The position numbers were made by a program, and so were the translations under genes. The notes below the pieces were generated by a model that worked only from the letters and a program-made list of their open reading frames with translations, was not told the origin of the DNA and ran no database searches. From JAGXQV01 sp964527565 (GTDB taxonomy: Bacteria; Pseudomonadota; Gammaproteobacteria; Burkholderiales; Sulfuricellaceae), in NCBI GenBank assembly GCA_964527565.1, contig CAZGOY010000029.1:1-42219 (forward strand): a stretch of 42,219 bases of DNA. Reading direction: 5' to 3'. Position 1 is the stretch's first letter. Every line of letters begins with the position of its first letter. Positions 6,405-14,748 of this stretch are shown piece after piece.

Positions 6405-7679
6405 ATGCCCATCGCCCTGGTGGACTGCAATAACTTCTACGTCTCCTGCGAGCGGGCGTTCAACCCCGCCCTGGAAGGCAAGCCGGTAGTGGTGCTCTCC
6501 AACAACGACGGCTGCGCGGTCGCCCGCTCCAACGAAGTGAAGGCGCTGGGGGTCAAAATGGGCACACCCTGGTTCCAGATGCGTGACCTGGCCAATAAAC
6601 ACGGCATCATCGCGCTCTCCAGCAACTACGAACTGTATGCGGATATGTCGAACCGTGTAATGACGATACTGTCCGCCTTCTCGCCACGGCAGGAAACGTA
6701 CTCCATCGACGAATGCTTTCTCGATCTGGCGGGGCTGGAACACCACAATCTCACACGCTACGGACAGGAAATCCGCCAACGTATCCGCCGCTGGACAGGC
6801 ATCCCGGTATGCGTTGGCATCGCCGCCAGCAAGACGCTGGCGAAACTGGCCAATCATGTCGCCAAAAAACAGCCGCAATGGCAGGGCGTGTACGACTTTG
6901 GCGCGCTAGCGCCGGAAGCACTGGATGGTCTGCTCGCCGCGCTCGATGTCGGCGAGGTATGGGGGGTTGGCAAGCGCATCCACGAGAAACTCTCCTGCAT
7001 GGGCATCCAAAGCGTGCTGGCGTTGAAACGTGCCGATACCCGTCTGATCCGCCAGCGTTTCTCTGTGACACTGGAGCGAACCGTGCAGGAACTGCGCGGC
7101 ATTTCCTGCTTGGCAATGGAAGAAATCACACCGACGAAACAGCAGATTATTTCCAGCCGCTCGTTTGGCACCCCGGTTACAAGTCAGCAGGAATTATCCG
7201 AAGCGATGGCCACCTATGTGAGCCGCGCGGCAGAGAAGTTGCGGGCCCAACATTCCGTTGCCGGGGCCATCCAGGTTTATATTCATACTAATCCGCACCG
7301 GCAAAGCGATCTGCAGTACAGCAACAGCATGGTGGTGCCGCTGAGCGCAGCCACCAGCGATACCATCCGGCTGGTGCGGGCGGTGCAGTGGGGGTTGAAA
7401 CGCCTATTCCGCCCCGGATTTCGTTATGCCAAGGCCGGGGTGATGTTGATGGATATCGCACCAGCTGACAGTATGCAGCAGTCGCTGTTCGGTTGTGAAA
7501 CCGATAGCGGCAAATCCACCCGTCTCATGCAGGCACTGGACAGCATCAACCGGCGCCTGGGGCAGGATACGGTGTTTCTGGCGGGGGCGGGCATTCAAAA
7601 ACGCTGGCGCATGAAGCGCGGGAACAAGTCCCCCGGCTACACGACAAACTGGGAAGAGATAGCGGTAGCGATGTGCTGA
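6405..7679 (+). CDS. umuC: DNA polymerase V catalytic subunit UmuC (Y-family)
   Basis: This 424-residue Y-family polymerase is full length. It opens with IALVDCNNFYVSCERAFNP (catalytic Asp), has YSIDECFLDL near residue 100 (Asp-Glu pair), then CVGIAASKTLAKLANHVAKK (helix-hairpin-helix and thumb) and a little-finger domain from about residue 240. The C-terminal ending LGQDTVFLAGAGIQKRWRMKRGNKSP is the usual UmuC tail. With UmuD' it copies past DNA lesions at the cost of mutation. It is the last gene of the operon started at the 5364-5393 promoter. Codon use and GC look like the chromosomal neighbours. Confidence 0.97.
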   Translation: MPIALVDCNNFYVSCERAFNPALEGKPVVVLSNNDGCAVARSNEVKALGVKMGTPWFQMRDLANKHGIIALSSNYELYADMSNRVMTILSAFSPRQETYSIDECFLDLAGLEHHNLTRYGQEIRQRIRRWTGIPVCVGIAASKTLAKLANHVAKKQPQWQGVYDFGALAPEALDGLLAALDVGEVWGVGKRIHEKLSCMGIQSVLALKRADTRLIRQRFSVTLERTVQELRGISCLAMEEITPTKQQIISSRSFGTPVTSQQELSEAMATYVSRAAEKLRAQHSVAGAIQVYIHTNPHRQSDLQYSNSMVVPLSAATSDTIRLVRAVQWGLKRLFRPGFRYAKAGVMLMDIAPADSMQQSLFGCETDSGKSTRLMQALDSINRRLGQDTVFLAGAGIQKRWRMKRGNKSPGYTTNWEEIAVAMC

Positions 7680-7857
7680 CGCCACTTTGCTACGTTTTGC
7701 GCACGGTGAATTTAGTGCAATGTGCGGGTTGTGCAAGAGGCAGATTTCATAATGGATACATTTCGGGGCATTGTCGCGTTTATGGAACGTGACGGTGCCG
7801 AAACATTTCCGTATCATCAAGCGCCTGAACTGGATTTGCCGGTCTTGTGGAGTTGAC

Positions 7858-8742
7858 ATGGGCATGGAGTTAATGCAACAAACAAGCGATCAACTGAATC
7901 AGCCCCCCCCGGATTATCCGCTAATCACGGTTATCGTTGCCGTTTACAATGGCGCGCGCACGTTGCAGCAATGTATTGACAGCATCACCCAGCAAAGCTA
8001 TCCGGCAAGGGAACTGATCGTGATTGATGGCGGTTCTACGGATGGCACGGTCGGACTATTGGAGCAAAATAAGGAGAAGATCGACTACTGGGTATCAGAG
8101 CGTGATGGCGGCATATACGATGCGTGGAATAAGGGTGTGAGACAGGCAAAAGGTGCGTGGATATGTTTTCTGGGGGCAGATGATTTTTTTTGGGAGCGGC
8201 AAGTGTTGGCGCGGGCGAGTGAGCAGTTGGTAAGTCTTCCTGAGAATATTCGTGTTGCCTATGGTCAAGTGATGCTGCTGACCAATAATGGGGCGCGCCA
8301 GTATCCAATTGGTGAGCCATGGGGAGAAATAAAGGAACGTTTCAAGCAATTCATGTGCATTCCCCATCCGGGAACCATGCATCACCGCAGTTTGTTTGAA
8401 CAGCGTGGATATTTTGACGACTCGTTTCGCATTGCCGGCGATTACGAGTTGCTGTTGCGGGAACTGAAGATTGCGGATGCTTTTTTTATTTCGGATCTGA
8501 TTATGGTTGGTATGAGGCAAGGGGGAATTAGTAGCAGCCCAACAAATACTTTGAAAAGCATATGGGAAATTTGGCGTGCCCAACGGAAGAATGGTCGGAA
8601 TTTTCCGGGAAGGATATGGCTGATGGCCCTGACAAGAGCCTATGCCAGATTGCTTCTGGTCAATTTATTTGGGGAGAGTGCAGTTACAGGATTGCTCGAT
8701 TTTCGTCGGCGAAAAATGCGAATGGGTAAACCAGTTGAGTAA
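7858..8742 (+). CDS. Glycosyltransferase family 2
   Basis: The protein is 294 residues from ATG 7858, chosen because GGAG lies at 7848-7851; an upstream TTG start (7771) would add 29 atypical residues. The GT-A fold is shown by PLITVIVAVYNGARTLQQCI, LIVIDGGSTDGT, the SERDGGIYDAWNKG segment and CFLGADDFF (DxD-like metal motif GADD). A CIPHPGTMHHRSLFE segment follows, as in exopolysaccharide and O-antigen transferases. It transfers a sugar from an NDP-sugar to a lipid-linked or surface glycan; donor and acceptor cannot be told. It is the first gene of an AT-richer three-gene cassette with the next gene overlapping its stop. Confidence 0.92.
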   Translation: MGMELMQQTSDQLNQPPPDYPLITVIVAVYNGARTLQQCIDSITQQSYPARELIVIDGGSTDGTVGLLEQNKEKIDYWVSERDGGIYDAWNKGVRQAKGAWICFLGADDFFWERQVLARASEQLVSLPENIRVAYGQVMLLTNNGARQYPIGEPWGEIKERFKQFMCIPHPGTMHHRSLFEQRGYFDDSFRIAGDYELLLRELKIADAFFISDLIMVGMRQGGISSSPTNTLKSIWEIWRAQRKNGRNFPGRIWLMALTRAYARLLLVNLFGESAVTGLLDFRRRKMRMGKPVE

Positions 8743-9937
8743 ATTGCTGGTGTTTACGGAGAATCATGCGCGTGGTGGCGGCAATCGTTACATGATTGAT
8801 CTGATTAACGCGCTTCGGAGTGACTACGATGAGGTGTGTATTGCCAGCAATGCCGGAGGGATTTTCCCGGAAGATGTCCGCCGTTTGAGTCGTCCGGTCG
8901 AGTTCCGTAAGGTTAATCTGACTACCAGAGCGTCCATAAGCTGCTCATTCCATCGTCTGCCGGTCGTCGTGCGCCGAGTGCTGTTTTTTCCGCTAGTTAT
9001 CCTGAAACCATTGTTTTTACTTTACAACATTGCCCTGCTTGCCAAGCTGCTACGAAATGTCAAACCGACACATGTTCTAAGTTGCAACGGCGGGTACCCG
9101 GCGGCACAGGCGTGTTTGTCCATGGTATTCGCCGCAAAGCTGTCTTCCGTGCCCGTCGTCCTCAGTATCGTCAGCATGCCGACCCGGAGAAGGGCAATAA
9201 TGTGGCCCTATGAGAAGCTTATCGATAAGCTTCTCTGGTCTTCTGCAGATGTCGTTGTTGTCAATGCGCTAGCGGTTGCTGAGGCCTTGCGTAATCTGAG
9301 GGAAGCCGTGCCGGAGAAGATAAAGCTTGTATATAACGGGTTGGATGACAGGCAGCCAGGAATTGCAGCAATAAAAGATGATGGAAAATTCACCATTGGT
9401 TGCATTGCGCGCATGGATGCTGCGAAAGGTGTTCTTTTTCTGTTCGAGGCGTTTTCATACCTAGCAAGCCGCCATCCTGAATTGGAACTTGTATTGGCAG
9501 GACAGGGCGACGCCTCCGATGAGATTGCAAGACGCACCCGGTCTTATGGGTTGCAAAATCAGGTGCGATTGCTCGGGCATTACGATGGAGACGTTTGCGC
9601 GTTATTGGAAACTTTTGATGTGTTTGTCTTGCCATCGTTATGGGAAGGCTTTCCCTATAGCATCGTAGAAGCTTTGCGTTCAGCCTGCACGATAGTGGCG
9701 ACGGCTGTCGGTGGGGTTCCAGAAGCAGTGAGGGATGGTGTTGATGGGCTATTGATCGAGCCTGGATCAACAGAACAGATAATTGAAGCGCTGGAAAAAT
9801 TGATGGCTAACCGGGAAATGCGCCTGACTTTGGCGAGGAATGGGCGTATGAGATTTGAACGAGAATTGACTTTGCCTGTAATGCATATGCGTGTGCGCGA
9901 GACATTTGCCGCATTACCGAGAGGGTTGTCTGATTGA
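8735..9937 (+). CDS. Glycosyltransferase family 4 (GT-B)
   Basis: About 400 residues from the proposed TTG start at 8735, which overlaps the previous stop codon. It opens LLVFTENHARGGGNRYMID, the glycine-rich acceptor loop of GT-B enzymes. The C-terminal donor domain contains FTIGCIARMDAAKGV, VLAGQGD, VRLLGHYDG, LPSLWEGFPYSIVEAL (the E-x7-E motif) and GGVPEAVRDGVDGLLIEPG. It is a retaining transferase acting at the cytoplasmic face of the membrane on a glycan precursor. No ATG fits, and in-frame codons upstream lie inside the GT2 gene. It contains a perfect 24-base palindrome at 9212-9235. Confidence 0.9.
   Translation: MSKLLVFTENHARGGGNRYMIDLINALRSDYDEVCIASNAGGIFPEDVRRLSRPVEFRKVNLTTRASISCSFHRLPVVVRRVLFFPLVILKPLFLLYNIALLAKLLRNVKPTHVLSCNGGYPAAQACLSMVFAAKLSSVPVVLSIVSMPTRRRAIMWPYEKLIDKLLWSSADVVVVNALAVAEALRNLREAVPEKIKLVYNGLDDRQPGIAAIKDDGKFTIGCIARMDAAKGVLFLFEAFSYLASRHPELELVLAGQGDASDEIARRTRSYGLQNQVRLLGHYDGDVCALLETFDVFVLPSLWEGFPYSIVEALRSACTIVATAVGGVPEAVRDGVDGLLIEPGSTEQIIEALEKLMANREMRLTLARNGRMRFERELTLPVMHMRVRETFAALPRGLSD
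9212..9235. repeat. Perfect 24-base palindrome inside the GT4 gene
   Basis: The 12-base half GAGAAGCTTATC is followed directly by its exact reverse complement, with no spacer. It is translated as part of YEKLIDKLLWS in the glycosyltransferase. A perfect uninterrupted 24-base dyad is rare by chance and can form a cruciform. Whether it has any function is unknown. Confidence 0.85.
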
Positions 9938-10863
9938 ATGCCGCGATATTGGGGGCCGGTTTTATTGGCCAAAATTTCATAAGGTGGTTTCTCCCTTGCG
10001 GTGATCAATTACGAGTTCTCGATCATAAGGCGTGCCCGGCGGAGTTCACCGGGAAATTGACTTGGGTGCGTGGGGACTTAAGTGATGAAAGCGCGGTACG
10101 ACGCGCCATAAAGGGTGCCGTCGTGGTTTATCACTTCATATCGAGCACGGTGCCGGGCGATATTGCCGATGAAGGCGGAGAGCTCATCCAGAACGTCGTC
10201 CAGACACTCCGTCTGCTCAAATTGTGCGTAGAAGAAAAGGTGTCGCGGATAGTTTTTATTTCATCCGCATCGGTATATGGTGTGCAATCGGTACTCCCCA
10301 TTCCGGAAACGGCATTGACTGATCCCATCAGTTCTCACGGAATACATAAGCTCACCATAGAAAAATACCTTCAGTTGTACAAATATCAGTATGGACTGGA
10401 CTGCAAAATCATGCGTTTGAGCAATCCATATGGACCTGGTCAAGCGCTTACGGGCAGGCAGGGCTTTGTTGCGATAGTGATCGGGAAGATGCTCTCCGGC
10501 GATTCAATCATGGTGAGGGGGGATGGCACCATTGTCAGGGATTTTATTTATATCGACGATGTCGTAGAAACGTTGTCTCTGATGGGTGTTTGTCAGAGTC
10601 TGGAGAGTGTGTTCAATGTGGGGAGTGGGCAGGGTTATACGTTGAATCAGGTACTCGAATTGATGAGGCGGTTAACTGGTAGAACCATAAAGGTTGCTTA
10701 TGCAGAAAACCGCTGTGTGGATATTCCGTCGAGCGTTCTGGATATATCGAGAGCGACGGTATCGCTGGGAAAAGCACCCGCCATTTCACTTGAAGCCGGA
10801 CTGTCCAGAATACTGGCATTTCATGGAATCAATGTGGTGGCTAGTAGCGCCGATGTTTCCTGA
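9934..10863 (+). CDS. NAD-dependent sugar epimerase/dehydratase (extended SDR) with Tyr-to-His change
   Basis: This 309-residue protein starts at TTG 9934, overlapping the GT4 stop as TTGA. It has the nucleotide-binding motif ILGAGFIGQNF, then VRGDLSD, VVVYHFIS, RIVFISSASVYG, RLSNPYGPGQ, VRGDGTIVRDFIYIDDVV and FNVGSGQGYTLNQ. All are typical of GalE/WcaG-type enzymes that modify NDP-hexoses. The catalytic YxxxK motif reads H135-G-I-H-K139: the Tyr codon is CAC (10336-10338) where TAC is expected. The enzyme may be impaired, or may depend on another residue. It ends a cassette with two glycosyltransferases and probably makes or tailors a sugar donor for them. Confidence 0.9.
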   Translation: MNAAILGAGFIGQNFIRWFLPCGDQLRVLDHKACPAEFTGKLTWVRGDLSDESAVRRAIKGAVVVYHFISSTVPGDIADEGGELIQNVVQTLRLLKLCVEEKVSRIVFISSASVYGVQSVLPIPETALTDPISSHGIHKLTIEKYLQLYKYQYGLDCKIMRLSNPYGPGQALTGRQGFVAIVIGKMLSGDSIMVRGDGTIVRDFIYIDDVVETLSLMGVCQSLESVFNVGSGQGYTLNQVLELMRRLTGRTIKVAYAENRCVDIPSSVLDISRATVSLGKAPAISLEAGLSRILAFHGINVVASSADVS

Positions 10864-10892
10864 CAGGGATATCGCCGCACGCACGCCTTCAC

Positions 10893-11270
10893 TTATTGGG
10901 GCTCAGCCGGTTCAATCTGTCCCGGAATACGCGATGGCATCGAACTGACGGGGAGTCCCGCGACCGATACGCGCTCTTCGTGCGCGGTCCGCGATACGTA
11001 GCCCGACCAGCCTGCCAGCACCAGTGCAAACGCCAGCAACGCCTGAATCTGCACTCCCTCAGGGTAGTGATGCGCAATCCACCGCCGTGCAATCAACGCG
11101 AGCAAGGTCACCGCCAGCAATTTTCCAGCAAACGCTCCTGCGCTTTCGAGTGCAACATTGTTCCCCCAGGCAAACAAGAATGGCAGCGCCAATGCGAGCA
11201 AAATCAAGGCGTAGGCAATTCTGCGCGTGCGGGCCGATTGTTTGAGGCGTTCAATATTGTTGCGGGTCAT
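10893..11270 (-). CDS. Small membrane protein downstream of hflX (unknown function)
   Basis: About 125 residues from ATG 11270; an in-frame GTG at 11324 would add 18 polar residues and sits 15 bases after the hflX stop. A basic N-terminus (RLKQSARTRR) is followed by two or three hydrophobic segments (IAYALILLALALPFLFAW, GKLLAVTLLALIA, ALLAFALVLAGWSGYV) and a polar, proline-rich tail. I do not recognise the family. It lies on the same strand directly after the first hflX copy and may be co-transcribed with it. No good Shine-Dalgarno supports either start. Confidence 0.6.
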   Translation of the reverse strand: MTRNNIERLKQSARTRRIAYALILLALALPFLFAWGNNVALESAGAFAGKLLAVTLLALIARRWIAHHYPEGVQIQALLAFALVLAGWSGYVSRTAHEERVSVAGLPVSSMPSRIPGQIEPAEPQ

Positions 11271-11339
11271 CGATTTGGCGTCACGTCGATCAAGGGGAAT
11301 TGGGCTAGCTTGGTTGTTTCTCACCTCGAAAAGTGTATC

Positions 11340-12716
<1,377 letters not shown>

Positions 12717-12873
12717 TAGGGGATGGCTTCTCTTGAGTGGGCGAAGGCGGGTAGTATATACGCAACCGCTCACCGCGCTGGAGCGGCCTTCGCCCGTGAG
12801 AGCCGATCATCCGGAGCGGCGCATGGATACAAGGCGGCCACCCAATCGCGCATGACTCCAGAGGAGATTCCCA

Positions 12874-13224
12874 ATGAACTACATCGTATTCACCGAAGCT
12901 GAAAAGTCCGGTAAAAGGCTGACCACCGTCATTTACGCCCTGTATGCCGCATCGTATTTCGTGGGTATCACCGCCATCATTGCGATCGTGATGAACTACG
13001 TCAAGAAGGAAGACGTGGCAGGAACCTTCCTGGAAAGCCATTTTCGCTGGCAAATCAGAACATTCTGGTATGGGCTGCTTTGGGGGATATTGGGTGCCAT
13101 CACCGCATTGATTGTTATCGGATGGCTCATACTCGCTGTCGATTGCATCTGGATCATTTATCGCATCGCCAAAGGCTGGCTCCGTCTCAATGACAACAAG
13201 CCCATGTACACCGAATCGCGCTGA
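12874..13224 (+). CDS. DUF4870-like small membrane protein
   Basis: This 116-residue protein has three hydrophobic helices: about 20-41 (VIYALYAASYFVGITAIIAIVM), 63-78 and 80-97 (LLWGILGAITALIVIGWLIL, DCIWIIYRIAKG). It ends RLNDNKPMY. The layout, with ESHFRWQIRTFWYGLLW before helix two, fits the DUF4870/Tic20-like group of small inner membrane proteins of unknown role. A good AGAGGAGA ribosome binding site precedes the ATG. It is divergent from hflX paralogue 1 and convergent with the next gene. Confidence 0.8.
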   Translation: MNYIVFTEAEKSGKRLTTVIYALYAASYFVGITAIIAIVMNYVKKEDVAGTFLESHFRWQIRTFWYGLLWGILGAITALIVIGWLILAVDCIWIIYRIAKGWLRLNDNKPMYTESR

Positions 13225-13671
13225 TTACAATCCATCTTCCCAGTTTTGCCGGATTGCCTGAGGTGCTGTCGTTAGCCTGTTGGTATAAATTGGGTTGGGA
13301 GTCCTGGCGGCTGTTTGGAGGGAGGACGTTTTTGCTGTCGGCTTGGCAGCGGCTTTTTTCAGATTGGCGCTCAGTTTCTCAATTTCTTCTTTTTGTTCAT
13401 CGATCTGTTTTTGCAATTCAAGCAGTTCAACCCGGGATTTCTCATGAAGTTCCTTGCTGTTGCCGACATTGGCGACCGCTTCCTTGAGCGAAGCATTACA
13501 GGCGGCAATATCTGTAGCGGCCTTGCTGACTTCTGCCAAGGCTTTTCTCCCGGCTTCCTGGCTTTTATAAACGGCGAACCCCGCCACACCCGAACCCAGG
13601 AGCGCACCCAGCACGACTCCCAGCAGGAGGGCTTTCCAGCGCTCTTTCAGAAAAGTCATCTCTAATCCCAC
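13225..13671 (-). CDS. Membrane-anchored coiled-coil protein, unknown function
   Basis: 148 residues from GTG 13671, supported by AAGGAG six bases upstream on the minus strand; an ATG at 13659 is the alternative. One transmembrane helix near the N-terminus (ALLLGVVLGALLGSGVAGFAVY) is followed by a long coiled coil (LHEKSRVELLELQKQIDEQKEEIEKLS) and a Lys/Ala/Pro-rich tail. The layout suggests a type II inner membrane protein with a periplasmic coiled coil, as in small cell-envelope scaffold proteins. No family was recognised. It is convergent with the DUF4870-like gene, whose stop it abuts. Confidence 0.7.
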   Translation of the reverse strand: MGLEMTFLKERWKALLLGVVLGALLGSGVAGFAVYKSQEAGRKALAEVSKAATDIAACNASLKEAVANVGNSKELHEKSRVELLELQKQIDEQKEEIEKLSANLKKAAAKPTAKTSSLQTAARTPNPIYTNRLTTAPQAIRQNWEDGL

Positions 13672-13696
13672 GACGCTCTCCTTCTCGATGTTGATG

Positions 13697-13915
13697 TTAT
13701 GGCGCTAATGCAAGCGCTCCAGAGCACCGCTTGAATTTTGCCGCTACCGCCTGTGGCAGTATATCGGCATATTCCCGCCAGACTTTCAGGTTTTCTCTGA
13801 GCCAGTCGCCGGGGGAAATCAGCTCGGGGCTGCTGATGAAGTATAATTCGGCGTTCGGGGGGCTTGGATGTGCCAGGATATATTGGGTTTGAAACCATGA
13901 AATTCCATACGAGCA
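13697..13915 (-). other. Possible coding remnant without a start codon
   Basis: An open minus-strand frame here translates into protein-like sequence (YILAHPSPPNAELYFISS, then GDWLRENLKVWREYADILPQ and VAAKFKRCSGALALAP). No usable start with a ribosome binding site is seen before the frame runs into the antisense of the solute-binding gene. It could be the surviving 3' end of a lost gene. The alternative frame from 13898 looks non-coding. The rest of the 13672-13973 gap should also hold the promoter of the next gene, which I cannot pinpoint. Confidence 0.25.
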
Positions 13916-13973
13916 GCTGCCTTTGAAAAATAGCCGGGTAGCGAGTGCGTGAAGTGGGCTGGAGGAGAGGGAA

Positions 13974-14741
13974 ATGCGAAGACGTGCGGCTGGCGGGGTG
14001 ATGTGGCTGCTTATGCTGGCGCTGGCCGTGGCGGGGAATGCCTTTGCAGTCGGCAAGACCTATACGATCGGTGTGGAAGAACTGGATTATTTTCCGGCCT
14101 ATGCCATGCGGGATGGCGTTTATAGCGGTTATTCACGCGAATTGCTCGACGCTTTCGCCAAGGAGCGCGGCTATCATTTCGAATACAAGCCCTTTCCCGT
14201 TCACCGGCTGTTTGCCGTGTTCTTTCAGGGGCAGGTCGATTTCAAGTTTCCTGACAATCCCTATTGGCAAAAGGAATTGCGTGTCCAGGAAAACATCACG
14301 TACAGCACTTCAGTGATAAATTATATCGACGGCACTCTGGTGCGTCCGGAAATGAAGGATGCCACTCCGGGGCAAATCAGGACGCTGGCAACGGTGGCGG
14401 GATTCACGCCGTGGGGGTGGATGGATGTCATCAAGAGCAAAAAGCTTACCGTGCGGGAAAATACCAATTTCACCGCACTAGCCCAGCAAGTGATTGCCAA
14501 ACGGGTGGATGCGGTTTACGCCAGCGTGGCGGTGGTCAATCATCAGCTCGACAACGTACTGAAAACCCCGGGAGCGCTGGTGTTCAACAGCAAACTGCCG
14601 TACAGCCGGGATAGTTACTTTCTTTCTACCCTGAAACACCCGGAAGTGATTGCCGAATTCGATGCCTGGCAAAAAAACCGGCAGGATTTCGTGCGTAACC
14701 TGAAAAAGAAGTACGGCGTAGAAAAAGGTGTGACGGATTAA
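13974..14741 (+). CDS. Periplasmic solute-binding-like protein (SBP family 3 type)
   Basis: 255 residues with a signal peptide (basic MRRR, hydrophobic VMWLLMLALAVAG, cleavage after AFA near residue 25). The mature part looks like a family 3 solute-binding fold: YTIGVEELDYFPAY, YSGYSRELLDAFAKERGYHFEYKPFP, VDFKFPDNPYW, RTLATVAGFTPWGWM and VDAVYASVAVVNHQLD. No ABC permease or ATPase genes are near. The gene ends seven bases before a HAMP/PP2C phosphatase gene, so it may act as a periplasmic sensor or ligand-presenting partner rather than a transporter component. This partnership is inferred from adjacency. Confidence 0.82.
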   Translation: MRRRAAGGVMWLLMLALAVAGNAFAVGKTYTIGVEELDYFPAYAMRDGVYSGYSRELLDAFAKERGYHFEYKPFPVHRLFAVFFQGQVDFKFPDNPYWQKELRVQENITYSTSVINYIDGTLVRPEMKDATPGQIRTLATVAGFTPWGWMDVIKSKKLTVRENTNFTALAQQVIAKRVDAVYASVAVVNHQLDNVLKTPGALVFNSKLPYSRDSYFLSTLKHPEVIAEFDAWQKNRQDFVRNLKKKYGVEKGVTD

Positions 14742-14748
14742 ATTCAAT

